From: JBGTFE01 sp041747435
Lineage (GTDB): Bacteria > Acidobacteriota > Blastocatellia > Pyrinomonadales > Pyrinomonadaceae
DNA: 64,000 bases
Direction of reading: 5' to 3'
NCBI GenBank assembly: GCA_041747435.1
Contig: JBGTFE010000090.1
Span: 13,668 to 77,667, forward strand
Part shown: positions 42,543 to 51,356 of the stretch, in pieces
Numbering within the stretch: position 1 is the stretch's first letter
Layout: each line of letters begins with the position of its first letter
Notes under the pieces: model-generated
The model's input: the letters and a program-made list of their open reading frames with translations, nothing else
Database searches by the model: none
What the model was told of the DNA's origin: nothing
Position numbers and translations under genes: made by a program

Positions 42543-42692
42543 ATGTTTAAAAACTTCCAATTGAATCTTTTTCCATAAATCGAAGTCCAAAATAAACTCG
42601 CGGAAAGATTCGCGCATCAAACGTTTCAAGTTGCATAATTCCGTTATTCGCGTGTTATGATTTCCCTTTGATTTTATTTAAGGAGCAAAAAG

Positions 42693-43772
42693 GTGAGACT
42701 TTTCAAATCCGCAATTCTTTTGATTGCAATCTTATTTTTATTAAATTTTTCAATTCCCGCTCAGGAAACTGAGCTGAAAGTTGTAGATGAAGTGATCGCG
42801 CAGATCAACGACAACGTTTTGACCCTCTCCGGAGTAAACCGCGAAATTAAAGAGATCGTCGGGGCATTGATCGAGCAGGGCAAAACGCGCGAGCAGGCGG
42901 AAGCCGAGGTGGAAGGCAAAAGAGCCGAGCTGATCGCTAGTCTCATTAATGATGAACTGGTGCTGCAAAAAGGTAAGGAACTTGGCGTTGAGTCTGACGT
43001 CGAAGCCGAGATCAACCAGCGTCTTTTGCAAAAAATGAAGGAGCTGAACCTAAAATCGCTCGATAAACTTTATGATGCGATGCGCGAGTCAAACGTTGAT
43101 CCCGACCAGATCCGCGATATCTGGCGTAAACAGCTGACTCGCGATTTTGTGCTCCAGCGCGAAGTCGATTCGAAAGTCTATTTCGGCTGGGCGTCAAGAG
43201 AAATCAAGGATTATTACGAAAAAAACAAGTCAAAATTTCTTAAACCGGAAACCGTCGAGCTGAGTGAAATTTTCCTAAGCTTTGCCGGGCGGGATGAAGA
43301 TGCGGTAAAGGAAAAAGCAAAACAGCTGATCAAACAGGCGCGTGAAGGCGCGGACTTTGTAAAACTCGTGATGGAAAATTCCGAGCGCGAAGACAGGGCG
43401 CAAACGAAAGGCAGCGTCGGGAAATTCACATACGAACAACTCAAAGAAGTCAGCGAAAAGTTCGTAGCGCCGGTGAAGGCGGCAAAAAAAGGCGACGTAA
43501 CCGAGCCGATAATTTTGGATGAAGGAATCGAAATTTTGCGCGTTGATGAGCGCATCGCGGCGAGCACAGAGGCGAGTTTTGACGAGACTGAAGTTCGCCG
43601 AATGATGACGCTCGAAAAAATTCCCGCCGAACGTAAAAATTATTTCGTAAAGCTTCGCAACGACGCATATATAAAGATCAACGAAGCATACCGTCCGATC
43701 GTTTCGCCCGTGCTTTATGCCGAGGAAAGAAAATCGGACGATAAAAAGGAAAACGATAAAAAATCGAACTAG
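42693..43772 (+). CDS. SurA-like peptidyl-prolyl cis-trans isomerase
   Basis: 359 residues, exported (signal 1-24). A SurA N-terminal chaperone domain (about 28-165: VVDEVIAQINDNVLTLSGVNREI, LINDELVLQKGKELGVE) precedes a parvulin domain (about 185-290: VELSEIFLSF, AREGADFVKLVMENSE, GSVGKFTYEQL, VTEPIILDEGIEILRVDE). It would help fold outer-membrane proteins in the periplasm. A C-terminal Lys/Asp-rich tail is unusual but harmless. The GTG start has AGGAG seven bases upstream. A strong terminator follows. Confidence 0.88.
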   Translation: MRLFKSAILLIAILFLLNFSIPAQETELKVVDEVIAQINDNVLTLSGVNREIKEIVGALIEQGKTREQAEAEVEGKRAELIASLINDELVLQKGKELGVESDVEAEINQRLLQKMKELNLKSLDKLYDAMRESNVDPDQIRDIWRKQLTRDFVLQREVDSKVYFGWASREIKDYYEKNKSKFLKPETVELSEIFLSFAGRDEDAVKEKAKQLIKQAREGADFVKLVMENSEREDRAQTKGSVGKFTYEQLKEVSEKFVAPVKAAKKGDVTEPIILDEGIEILRVDERIAASTEASFDETEVRRMMTLEKIPAERKNYFVKLRNDAYIKINEAYRPIVSPVLYAEERKSDDKKENDKKSN

Positions 43773-43799
43773 GATAACGAAAACTAAAAAGCTGAGAAC

Positions 43800-43835
43800 C
43801 GGAAAATGGTGAAATATTTGCTATTTTCCGTTTTT
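43800..43835 (+). terminator. Rho-independent terminator of the SurA-like gene
   Basis: An 8-bp stem CGGAAAAT/ATTTTCCG (43800-43807 with 43823-43830) followed by TTTTT, 28 bases past the stop. Confidence 0.8.
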
Positions 43836-43852
43836 CAATTTCTACTGGATCC

Positions 43853-44128
43853 ATGCGTCTCGATCTGTTTCTAAAATCCAGCCGATTGTGCCCACGGCGT
43901 TCCGTGGCTCAGAAATTTTGCGACGCAAGCCTCGTAAAAGTTAATGGCATAACGGCAAAATCCTCAAAAGAGATCAAATCCGGCGACGAGATCGAGATAA
44001 AACGCGGCAATCGTTTGACTACGCTTCGCGTTGCGAAAATTCCGGATAAAAAACAGATTTCGCGCGCCGAAAGCCCGGATCTTTTCGAAATTATCTCAGA
44101 AGAAATTTTGGAAGAAGAGAATTTTTAA
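43853..44128 (+). CDS. S4-domain RNA-binding protein (Hsp15/RqcP-like)
   Basis: 91 residues made almost wholly of one S4 domain: MRLDLFLKSSRLCPRRSVAQKFCDASLVKVNG then KSSKEIKSGDEIEIKRG. This size and layout match the small S4 proteins Hsp15 and RqcP, which bind stalled 50S subunits carrying peptidyl-tRNA. The acidic tail EEILEEENF lacks the basic extension of Hsp15, so RqcP-like is the closer guess. It overlaps the converging pdxH stop by four bases. Confidence 0.85.
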   Translation: MRLDLFLKSSRLCPRRSVAQKFCDASLVKVNGITAKSSKEIKSGDEIEIKRGNRLTTLRVAKIPDKKQISRAESPDLFEIISEEILEEENF

Positions 44129-44787
44129 GGGCAAAGGCGCTCGATCTTCCAGCCGCTTTTTTGTTTTGTGTAGCGCAAACGGTTGTGCAGGCGATTCTTC
44201 CCGCCTTGCCAAAATTCAAATAAATCCGGCTTTACGACAAATCCGCCCCAAAATTCCGGACACGGAACTTCTTTTCCGGCAAAACGCTTTTCCATTTCCG
44301 CAATTCTTTTTTCCAGTTGCTTGCGGTCTTTTATCGCGCTGCTTTGCGCCGAAGCCCACGCACCGATCTGGCTTTCGCGCGGACGCGTGGCGAAATAATT
44401 TTCGGAAAGCCTGCGGCTTGCACGTAAAATTTCGCCTTCGATGCGAACTTGTCTTTCGACCTTCGCCCAGAAAAACAAAAGCGAAACGCGCGGATTTGCA
44501 GCGATCTCCGCGCTTTTTTGTGAATCGTAATTCGTATAAAACACAAAACCTTTGCGATCGAATCCGCGCAGCAAGACGATTCTCGAAGCCGGTCTTCCGT
44601 CTTTTGTCGCTGTCGATAACGTCATTGCGTTTGGCTCATCGGCTTCCGCTGCGATCGCTTCCGCCATCCAGATCTCGAACTGCTCGAGCGGATTTCGTTT
44701 GGCGGTCGCTTTTTCGAGCCTTCTTGATGCGTATTCGCGCCGCAAAGCGTAAATATGATCCGTCGTTTTGTTCGTTTTATCTGTCAT
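44125..44787 (-). CDS. pdxH: Pyridoxamine 5'-phosphate oxidase
   Basis: FMN-dependent PdxH oxidises pyridoxine or pyridoxamine 5'-phosphate to pyridoxal 5'-phosphate. 220 residues, standard length. Motifs: NAMTLSTATKDGRPASRIVLLRG, FVFYTNYDSQKSAEIAANPR, LLFFWAKVERQVRIEG, FATRPRESQIGAWAS, and the C-terminal PDLFEFWQGGKNRLHNRLRY with the substrate-binding Arg-Leu-His. It is the last gene of a three-gene minus-strand operon; its start overlaps the upstream membrane-protein gene by 11 bases. Confidence 0.96.
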   Translation of the reverse strand: MTDKTNKTTDHIYALRREYASRRLEKATAKRNPLEQFEIWMAEAIAAEADEPNAMTLSTATKDGRPASRIVLLRGFDRKGFVFYTNYDSQKSAEIAANPRVSLLFFWAKVERQVRIEGEILRASRRLSENYFATRPRESQIGAWASAQSSAIKDRKQLEKRIAEMEKRFAGKEVPCPEFWGGFVVKPDLFEFWQGGKNRLHNRLRYTKQKSGWKIERLCP

Positions 44788-45535
44788 CGATCGATTCAGC
44801 CGGAAGCAAAAATAATCCTATCAAATAAAAGACGATCGCAAAAAATTGAATGTATCCGGTGCCCGCTGCGAACCGCGGAAGATCGAGCGCCCATGTAAAC
44901 GCTTCCCTGCCTGGATTCTGGAAAATTCCCTGCAGCCAGCCGTCGCTCGCGGGCGCGGTAAGACTCGTTAAAATCAAATATTTGACGATGAACGCAAGAC
45001 CGAACATCGCGCCAAGGCTTTTCAAAAGCTTTTTCGGGTCGAAATCGGCGAAAAGATTGGTCCAGAGCATCCAGAAAAAGCAGAACGCGATCACCCAAAA
45101 AGGTAAGCCCTGTTCGGGCAAAAGCGAATTAAAAATTTGTGCCGACGCAAAAAAAAGAGTCGTTAAAACTGCTCCGTTGGCAAGATTTTTGAGCGCCGCA
45201 AAATCTTCGGAAAACCATCCGTCGAGTTTTACCAATCTTGCGCGAGAAAAAAGAACGAGCAAGATCGCGGCGAATATCAACGCGACTAGCGGCGGTTTGA
45301 GAAAAAGAAACGCACTGTCGGCGGCGTTCAGACGCATTCCGCCAAAAAGCGCGACCGTGAGAAAAATTAGCGGCAGAAAAAAATATTGAAGATACGATTT
45401 TTGGTTTCGCGCTTTTGGTTTTTGATGTTTTGCGGAAACTTTTGTTATCTCTTCGCCGTCGGAAACTTCCAAAAGCTCGCCGTCGACGATCTCAAGATCA
45501 GCATTCTTCATTTCTTCCGCGCGTTTCTCTACCAT
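44777..45535 (-). CDS. Hypothetical multi-pass membrane protein
   Basis: 252 residues. A polar, basic N-terminus (about 1-45) precedes roughly six hydrophobic segments. FWVIAFCFFWMLWTNLFADF is a characteristic stretch. No family is recognised, although the pattern resembles YIP1-like integral proteins. Its ATG immediately follows the stop of the upstream gene and its end overlaps pdxH, so it is in one transcript with both. No catalytic motif is visible. Confidence 0.65.
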   Translation of the reverse strand: MVEKRAEEMKNADLEIVDGELLEVSDGEEITKVSAKHQKPKARNQKSYLQYFFLPLIFLTVALFGGMRLNAADSAFLFLKPPLVALIFAAILLVLFSRARLVKLDGWFSEDFAALKNLANGAVLTTLFFASAQIFNSLLPEQGLPFWVIAFCFFWMLWTNLFADFDPKKLLKSLGAMFGLAFIVKYLILTSLTAPASDGWLQGIFQNPGREAFTWALDLPRFAAGTGYIQFFAIVFYLIGLFLLPAESIDDR

Positions 45536-46063
45536 TTATTTTCGTTCCCGCGTCAACTTCAACGGGTTAAAATCATCCGCCGTCAACTTTAAGCCTTCCT
45601 CAAATTCGTGTTTTAGCTCGGCTGGCGTTTTCATCTTCAGATCGTCATCGCTTGAAACGAAATCTTTATCGATCACGATCACGCGATCTATTTGTTCCAA
45701 GCCTTTTTTGAAAAGTTCGTCGTCGTTGTAAAGCTTGCCAAAACCCTGTCGATAAAAGCTATATGCGATATAAAACTGCGTTCGCGGGTCGCGCTTTTCG
45801 GTGTCGGCATTTTCAAAAAAAGAACGTGCCGCCACAAAATTGTCAGCGCGAAACGCCTTTAAACCTTCGTTGAATTTTGCTTCATCGACCGAATAAGTTC
45901 CCGTCAAGACTTGTCCTTTTGTCGCTGCGTTTTCGATCGTTTCCCGCGCCTTTATAGAAACTTCCTCCAGATTTTTCGGCGCCGCCCAGTAGAGCCACGC
46001 AACGAGAAAGCCGTAAACGGCAACTAAAACAAGGCTCAAAATTTGGATATACTTTTCTTTCAC
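45536..46063 (-). CDS. Hypothetical membrane-anchored TPR-like protein
   Basis: 175 residues: an N-terminal membrane helix (about 7-27), then a helical region containing a TPR-like pair (DEAKFNEGLKAFRADNFVAARSFFENA ... and TQFYIAYSFYRQGFGKLYNDDELFKKGLEQIDRV). It probably mediates protein contacts at the outer face of the inner membrane. First gene of the operon ending in pdxH; divergent from the DUF5991 gene with a 35-base gap that must hold both promoters. Confidence 0.65.
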   Translation of the reverse strand: MKEKYIQILSLVLVAVYGFLVAWLYWAAPKNLEEVSIKARETIENAATKGQVLTGTYSVDEAKFNEGLKAFRADNFVAARSFFENADTEKRDPRTQFYIAYSFYRQGFGKLYNDDELFKKGLEQIDRVIVIDKDFVSSDDDLKMKTPAELKHEFEEGLKLTADDFNPLKLTRERK

Positions 46064-46098
46064 TGCTATAATTTTCGCTTAAAGCGCCGAATAATTCT

Positions 46099-46557
46099 AT
46101 GAAAAAGCTCGCCGTAATTTTAACACTTCTTTTTGCGTTCGCAATCGCCGCAAACGCGCAGGCGGATTGGGTCGGCGTGTACGAATTTGAAGAAAGCGGC
46201 GGCAAAACGGCGGGCGGTTCAGCGATCTTGATCACGCATCAAATAGAAATTCGCAACACCGACAACGGTTTTCTCGCAACGATCCAAAGCAGCGGCTATC
46301 AAACTTCGCGCGATCTTGTCTGCACACTAAAAGCCGACGGCGCAAATCTTTTCTTTTATTTTGAAAGCTACGGCGAGAGTAATTCGATCGAGCCATACGC
46401 CGAAGGCGATCTTCTCTTAACACTCGAACGCAAAATCGCGAAAAAGAAGACTGAAATTCTTACATTTTGGAACAAATTCCAACCGGTGATCGCAAGCAAC
46501 GAAGCGCCCGGCAAAGTTTACTTCAAGAAAATTGAGGTAAAATATAACAATAATTAG
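46099..46557 (+). CDS. DUF5991-type exported protein
   Basis: 152 residues with a signal peptide (1-22, cleavage after NAQA). The mature part is a small beta-barrel-like domain beginning DWVGVYEFEESGGKTAGGSAI, a pattern matching DUF5991. Function unknown. It is followed after 18 bases by the DUF4920 gene, so the pair is probably cotranscribed. Confidence 0.7.
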   Translation: MKKLAVILTLLFAFAIAANAQADWVGVYEFEESGGKTAGGSAILITHQIEIRNTDNGFLATIQSSGYQTSRDLVCTLKADGANLFFYFESYGESNSIEPYAEGDLLLTLERKIAKKKTEILTFWNKFQPVIASNEAPGKVYFKKIEVKYNNN

Positions 46558-46575
46558 AAATTCTCAGGAGAAATA

Positions 46576-47094
46576 ATGAAAAATATTTTAAGTTTAATGA
46601 TCTTGGTTCTCGCATTTTCCGTTTCAGCTTTTGCGCAAATGGAGAAAACAAAACCGACCGACAAAGATAAAACCGAGGCAATTCCCGCGGAAGGCTTTAT
46701 GAAACGCGGCGCGGCGCTCGGCAAATCGAAGAAAGTTTCGCTTGCCAAAGTTTTGAAAACCCCCGCTAAATATTCGGGCAAAACAGTTCGCGTTGAAGGC
46801 GTGATAGTTCGTTCGTGCAAAATGGAAGGCTGCTGGATGGAGCTTGCGCCCGCGAAAGACGCGAAATCCGTCCGCGTTAAGATGAAAGACCACGCGTTTT
46901 TTATTCCGCTTGATTCCGCCGGCGCAACGGCGAAAGCCGAAGGCGTTTTCTCTGTGAAAACCTTGTCGAAAGAAGAGGTCAAACATATGATCGAAGAGGA
47001 CGGCGCGAAATTTGACAACATCAACGCTGACGGCACCGTAACGGAAATTTCGTTTACGGCATCCGGCGTTGAACTCACCAGAGCAATTAAATAA
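46576..47094 (+). CDS. DUF4920-domain exported protein
   Basis: 172 residues with a signal peptide (1-21). The DUF4920 domain spans about 50-165: VSLAKVLKTPAKYSGKTVRVEGVIVRSCKMEGCWMEL, VRVKMKDHAFFIPLDSAGATA, then KTLSKEEVKHMIEEDGA. It is an OB-like fold with a conserved Cys pair (SCKMEGCW) that may bind a metal or form a disulfide. A good ribosome-binding site (TCAGGAGA) precedes the ATG, and a strong terminator follows. Confidence 0.82.
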   Translation: MKNILSLMILVLAFSVSAFAQMEKTKPTDKDKTEAIPAEGFMKRGAALGKSKKVSLAKVLKTPAKYSGKTVRVEGVIVRSCKMEGCWMELAPAKDAKSVRVKMKDHAFFIPLDSAGATAKAEGVFSVKTLSKEEVKHMIEEDGAKFDNINADGTVTEISFTASGVELTRAIK

Positions 47095-47101
47095 TTTTAG
47101 T

Positions 47102-47140
47102 GGAATCGTAGATAGCAGATCGTCTTTTTACGATTCCTTT
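47102..47140 (+). terminator. Rho-independent terminator after DUF4920 gene
   Basis: A perfect 9-bp stem GGAATCGTA/TACGATTCC (47102-47110 with 47129-47137), then TTTG. It ends the DUF5991-DUF4920 transcript. Confidence 0.7.
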
Positions 47141-47165
47141 GTTCATGAAAAATAAAGCTTTGGTT

Positions 47166-47261
47166 GGTGGCGCAAGCATCCCTGCTTGCCGCGTCGCGCA
47201 AGCGGCGTAAGACATTTTAGCGTGTTCTAAACGCAACGCAAGCAAGGATGCATGCGCTCCC
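47166..47261. repeat. REP-like element, GCAAGCA family
   Basis: Left arm GGTGGCGCAAGCATCCCTGC and right arm GCAAGGATGCATGCGCTCCC are inverted repeats with a few mismatches over 24 bases. The core holds a CGCAAGCGGCG stretch. It lies between the DUF4920 terminator and dusB. Confidence 0.65.
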
Positions 47262-47285
47262 GTATTTCGCTAAAATTAAAACGAG

Positions 47286-48347
47286 ATGAAACCTTTCAAG
47301 ATCCGAAATATCGAAATAAATCCGCCGCTGATCCTTTCGCCGATGGCGGGCGTGACGGATTATACCTTCCGGCGGTTAATCAAACGACGCGGCGGCGTCG
47401 GGCTAGTTGTGTCGGAATTTATCTCGGTCGAAGGCTTGACCAGGCATAATCCGAAATCGAAACGGCAGATGTTTTTTGATGAAGAAGAGCGTCCGTTTGC
47501 CGTGCAGATCTTTGGCGGAAATCCCGAACGGATGGCGATGGGCGCGGAAATGGCGGAAGAAGTCGGCGCGGATATTCTGGACGTAAACTGCGGATGTCCG
47601 GCGCCGAAGGTCGTAAAACACGGCGGCGGTTCGGCGCTCCTGCGCGATATGCCGCGGATGGAAATTATTTTAAAAGAGATAAAAAAAGCGATAAAAATCC
47701 CGTTGACTTTGAAAATCCGCACCGGCTTTTCCGATTCGACGATCAATGCCGTCGAGGTAGCAAAAATGGCTGAACAATGCGGCGTCGAGCACATACAGGT
47801 ACATGGACGGACGCGCGAGCAAGGCTATAAAGGAATGGCGAATTGGGATCTTATCCGCGCGGTCAAGGAATCCGTAAAAATTCCCGTTTCCGGCAACGGC
47901 GACATCACGACGATTGAATACGGTTTGAAACGCTGGAACGAAACCGGCGTTGACGGAATTTTGATCGGTCGCGGCGCAATGCAAAATCCGTGGATCTTTC
48001 GGCAGATCAATGACGTTTTGAACGGTCGCGAGCCGTATCAGCCCGATCTGGAAGAAAAGAAATCCGTGCTGCTCGAATTTTTTGAAATGATGCGCGAAGA
48101 AATGCCGGAGATCGTCGCGCTCGGCAAGATGAAGCAGCTCGCCGGGCAGTTTACAAAAGGCTTGGTGGGCGGCGCGCAATTTCGACAAACGCTCTATCAT
48201 TCGCATTCGGCTGGGGAGATTTTGGACAATATCACTATCTATTTTGAGACTTTGCAGAAGCGCAAAACCTTCGGCGACGGCTTGACCGAAGCCGATAAAG
48301 ATCTGGAGATCGCTTCGTGCGACGCGTTTTCGGAAGTTGCGGCTTGA
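47286..48347 (+). CDS. dusB: tRNA-dihydrouridine synthase (DusB type)
   Basis: An FMN-dependent enzyme that reduces uridines in the tRNA D-loop. 353 residues. Motifs: LSPMAGVTDYTFRRLIKRRG, VQIFGGNPERMA, ILDVNCGCPAPKVVKHGGGS with the catalytic Cys, EHIQVHGRTREQGY, VSGNGDITTIE, and DGILIGRGAMQNPWIF at the FMN-phosphate site. The chain extends a little past the usual 320-350 with a polar tail. The start follows the short spacer after the GCAAGCA repeat. Confidence 0.94.
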   Translation: MKPFKIRNIEINPPLILSPMAGVTDYTFRRLIKRRGGVGLVVSEFISVEGLTRHNPKSKRQMFFDEEERPFAVQIFGGNPERMAMGAEMAEEVGADILDVNCGCPAPKVVKHGGGSALLRDMPRMEIILKEIKKAIKIPLTLKIRTGFSDSTINAVEVAKMAEQCGVEHIQVHGRTREQGYKGMANWDLIRAVKESVKIPVSGNGDITTIEYGLKRWNETGVDGILIGRGAMQNPWIFRQINDVLNGREPYQPDLEEKKSVLLEFFEMMREEMPEIVALGKMKQLAGQFTKGLVGGAQFRQTLYHSHSAGEILDNITIYFETLQKRKTFGDGLTEADKDLEIASCDAFSEVAA

Positions 48348-48389
48348 AAATAAATTTCCCGCAAAGGCGCAAGAGTGCGCAAAAAATTT

Positions 48390-48845
48390 ATGAAAATAAC
48401 CATTGCTTTATTTGTAATTTTGTTTGCCTCGCTTTTTGCCTCCGCGCAGACAAAACCGGTTGTAAAACCGACACCGTCGCCGACTCCGACAACAGCCGCG
48501 CAATCCGTCAGATCGTCACCCGCGTATGCCGAAGTGCTTCTGAAAAAAACCGAGCTTTCGTCGGAATTGGAAGACCTTTTAGTTGAATTTACGGAAGAAT
48601 ATCCACGTGTTAAAGAGTTGCGATTCAAGCTCGCCTTGATGCAGAAAGATATGGACAAATTGCTCGCCGCATCGGACGCTTCGAAGCTTTCGCCAGCACT
48701 TGGAAAATTAATGGTGCGAAGAGTCGAGCTCGCTGCGGACGTTTGGATGCTGCAAAAACAATACGCCGACGATCATCCAGACGTAAAACGCGCAAAGCGC
48801 AAAATGGACGTTTTTGAGCAGGCGATAAAAGAAATTCTGCCTTGA
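48390..48845 (+). CDS. Hypothetical exported helical protein
   Basis: 151 residues from the ATG at 48390. A signal peptide (1-20) is followed by a Pro/Thr-rich linker (PVVKPTPSPTPTTAAQ) and two long amphipathic helices (KKTELSSELEDLLVEFTEEYPRVKELRFKLAL and LAADVWMLQKQYADDHPDVKRAKRKMDVFEQAIKEIL). The internally repeated ...EEYPRVKELRFKLAL / DDHPDVKRAKRKMDV pattern resembles the coiled coil of polysaccharide co-polymerase proteins. Function unknown. It lies ten bases ahead of the MerA-like gene. Confidence 0.65.
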   Translation: MKITIALFVILFASLFASAQTKPVVKPTPSPTPTTAAQSVRSSPAYAEVLLKKTELSSELEDLLVEFTEEYPRVKELRFKLALMQKDMDKLLAASDASKLSPALGKLMVRRVELAADVWMLQKQYADDHPDVKRAKRKMDVFEQAIKEILP

Positions 48846-48855
48846 TTAAATAGGA

Positions 48856-50316
48856 ATGGCGGGAAAATACGATTTGATCGTAATTGGCGGTGGTTCTGCT
48901 GGGCTTGTCGCGGCAGGCGGCGCCGCCATTTTGGGCGCTCGTGTCGCATTGGTCGAAAAAAAAGCGCTCGGCGGCGATTGTCTATATACAGGCTGCGTGC
49001 CTTCGAAAACGCTGATCAAATCTGCCGGATTTGCCCATCAATCAAAACGCGCCGAAGATTTCGGCTTTGAAATTTCAGATCTCACGTTCCGAAACAATTC
49101 GTTCGCCGCGATCACAAATCGGGTGCAAAAGGTTATCAAAATTGTCGCCAAGCGCGATTCACCTGAAGTTTTTGAGAAAATGGGCGTGGAAATCATTTTC
49201 GGAACGCCGAAATTTCTTAGTTCAAACGAAATTGAAGTTAACTTAAAGAATTCGGACAAAAAGCGTTTGATGAGATCGAAGCGTTTTTGCATTGCGACCG
49301 GTTCTTCGCCCTTCGTTCCGCCGATCGAAGGCTTAGAAGAAACGGGTTACATCACCAACGAAGAAGTTTTTCAACTGAAAGAATTGCCAAAGCGCTTGAT
49401 CGTGCTTGGCGGCGGAGCGATCGGAGCGGAACTGGGACAAGCATTTGCTCGGTTCGGCTCTAACGTTACGATGATTGAAATGGATGAACGCATTCTCGGC
49501 AAAGAAGACGAGGAAGTTTCCGCGCTGATGGAAAAACTTTTCCGGGAAGAAGGTTTGAAAATTTTGACGAATACAAAAGCCGTTAAGGCGCGGCGCGCTA
49601 AATCGGACGCAAAGGTATTGACGTTAGAATCGGACGGTAAAACTTTTGAGATCGAAGCTGATGAAATTCTCGCGGCGGTCGGTCGGCAGCCAAATGTGAA
49701 AGGGCTTGAACTAGAAAAAGCCGGCGTCGAGTTTGACGAAAAGCGCATTAAAACGAACGAATTTCTGCAAACTTCGGCTAAAAATATTTTTGCGGCGGGC
49801 GACGTCGCCGGCAATTTTCAGTTCACGCACACCGCTGATTATGAAGCGAGAATTATCGTTCAAAATGCTTTTGTGCCGTTTCCTTTCAAAAAGAAAGCTG
49901 ATTTTCGAGTTGTGCCTTGGGCGACTTTCACCAATCCTGAGATCGGACGCGTCGGGCTGACGGAAAAAGAGGCACGCAAAAAATACGGGCGCGGCGTAAA
50001 AGCTTATAAAGTTTCTTTCGCGGACATCGACCGCGCTCAAACCGAAGGCGCGCCAAACGGCTTTGCGAAGATCGTAACGCATAGCGGGCGAATTGCGGGC
50101 GCGACTCTGGTCGGCGAAAACGCCGGCGAATTGATCCACGATTTTGTCTGGGCAATGCAGCAAAAATTAAAGGTTGCCGATCTGAATAAAATAATCCGCG
50201 TTTATCCGACGCTGACGAAAATAGCTCAGGAAATCGGCACGGAAGCGACTTTGGAAAAGCTCAAATCGCCTTTTGCGCAGCGATGGCTCAAAATATATTT
50301 GCGGCTGTGGCGTTAG
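48856..50316 (+). CDS. MerA-like FAD/NAD(P) disulfide oxidoreductase
   Basis: 486 residues of the class I flavoprotein disulfide reductase family. FAD motif VIGGGSAGLVAAGGAAILGA, redox-active disulfide GGDCLYTGCVPSKTL, NAD(P) motif VLGGGAIGAELGQAFARFGS, second FAD motif TSAKNIFAAGDVAG, and a C-terminal dimerisation domain. It lacks the N-terminal HMA domain and C-terminal Cys pair of true mercuric reductase, and the usual His-Pro pair is IRVYPTL. Enzymes of this type accompany arsenosugar genes; a redox role in arsenic chemistry is inferred. Convergent with arsS. Confidence 0.85.
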   Translation: MAGKYDLIVIGGGSAGLVAAGGAAILGARVALVEKKALGGDCLYTGCVPSKTLIKSAGFAHQSKRAEDFGFEISDLTFRNNSFAAITNRVQKVIKIVAKRDSPEVFEKMGVEIIFGTPKFLSSNEIEVNLKNSDKKRLMRSKRFCIATGSSPFVPPIEGLEETGYITNEEVFQLKELPKRLIVLGGGAIGAELGQAFARFGSNVTMIEMDERILGKEDEEVSALMEKLFREEGLKILTNTKAVKARRAKSDAKVLTLESDGKTFEIEADEILAAVGRQPNVKGLELEKAGVEFDEKRIKTNEFLQTSAKNIFAAGDVAGNFQFTHTADYEARIIVQNAFVPFPFKKKADFRVVPWATFTNPEIGRVGLTEKEARKKYGRGVKAYKVSFADIDRAQTEGAPNGFAKIVTHSGRIAGATLVGENAGELIHDFVWAMQQKLKVADLNKIIRVYPTLTKIAQEIGTEATLEKLKSPFAQRWLKIYLRLWR

Positions 50317-50349
50317 AAATATGCGAAGGATAAAGACAGCGTTTTCAAT

Positions 50350-51354
50350 TTAGGCGGCAACCGCGCCGCCGCACGAAGAACCACTTCCGGCGGTGCATCC
50401 GAAGCAATGATTCGCAGTTGAGATTTGGCGGGTTTTTAATTTTTCCAAATCGAAATCGAAAATCGTCTGCGGCAAATTTTGATTTAAATTAAGTTCGAGC
50501 ATCTGGTTAAAATCGCAGTCATACAAATTTCCGCGCCAGTCAACGCTGATCAAATTTCTGCACATCAAACCGTCAATCGTGTTTGGATTAAACGCATTGA
50601 CGAGTTTTTGCATATAAGCCGTTTCATTGCCCGAACGCCGCAACCAGTCGAGAAAACGAGCGATCGGCATATTCGTGATCGTAAAAAGATTGTTGAATGA
50701 AATATCGTAACGCGCTTTTAATTCGCGTTTGAAATCTTTTTCAATCGCCGTCTGTTCGGGCGGCAGAAACGCTCCTGTCGGATTATAAACGAGATTCAAG
50801 ATCAAATTTTCTTTGATGCCGTAACCGACCGCGTTCAACCGCTTCAATGCTTCGACGCTCTTTTCAAAAACGCCCGTGCCGCGTTGGGCATCGGTTTGCT
50901 GTTGGAGAAAATACGGCAGACTGCACACGACTTCCGCTTCGTTTTCCGCAAAAAATTCCGGCAGATCTTCTTGTCCGTCTTCAAACATCACTGTCAGATT
51001 ATGGCGCACGATAATCTTTGTTTTTAGTTTCCGCGCTTCCGTTACAAACAGGCGAAAATCGGGAATCAATTCCGGTGCGCCGCCCGTAATATCGAGCGTC
51101 GGGATTTTGAAATCTTTCAGAACTTTTAAACAAGCATCCAAAACATCACGTGTCATTATCTCCGTCCGTTTCGGTGACGCGTCAACGGGGCAATGCTTAC
51201 AGGCTTGATTGCAAAGTTTGCCGACATTGACCTGCAAGGTGTCAATGCTTGCGGAAAATAATTCCGCGCCGCCGATTTTTTCGTCAAAATTTATCGGCGA
51301 ATCCGGTAAGGCAGGTCTGCCGTTTCTGGTTAATTGAACTGCTGTATTTGTCAT
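50350..51354 (-). CDS. arsS: Arsenosugar biosynthesis radical SAM protein
   Basis: ArsS attaches a 5'-deoxyadenosyl-derived group to dimethylarsenite, the step that opens arsenosugar synthesis. 334 residues from ATG 51354. The radical SAM cluster motif is CNQACKHCPVDASPKRTEIM (CxxxCxxC), followed by TLDITGGAPELIPDF. The C-terminal Cys-rich part carries MCRNLISVDWRGNLYDCDFN and a closing CFGCTAGSGSSCGG, which probably ligates arsenic or a second cluster. The frame stays open to 51603, but the extra part is the AhpD gene's shadow. It is the last gene after arsM, the DinB-like and the AhpD-like genes; only two bases separate it from the AhpD-like stop. Confidence 0.93.
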   Translation of the reverse strand: MTNTAVQLTRNGRPALPDSPINFDEKIGGAELFSASIDTLQVNVGKLCNQACKHCPVDASPKRTEIMTRDVLDACLKVLKDFKIPTLDITGGAPELIPDFRLFVTEARKLKTKIIVRHNLTVMFEDGQEDLPEFFAENEAEVVCSLPYFLQQQTDAQRGTGVFEKSVEALKRLNAVGYGIKENLILNLVYNPTGAFLPPEQTAIEKDFKRELKARYDISFNNLFTITNMPIARFLDWLRRSGNETAYMQKLVNAFNPNTIDGLMCRNLISVDWRGNLYDCDFNQMLELNLNQNLPQTIFDFDLEKLKTRQISTANHCFGCTAGSGSSCGGAVAA

Positions 51355-51356
51355 TT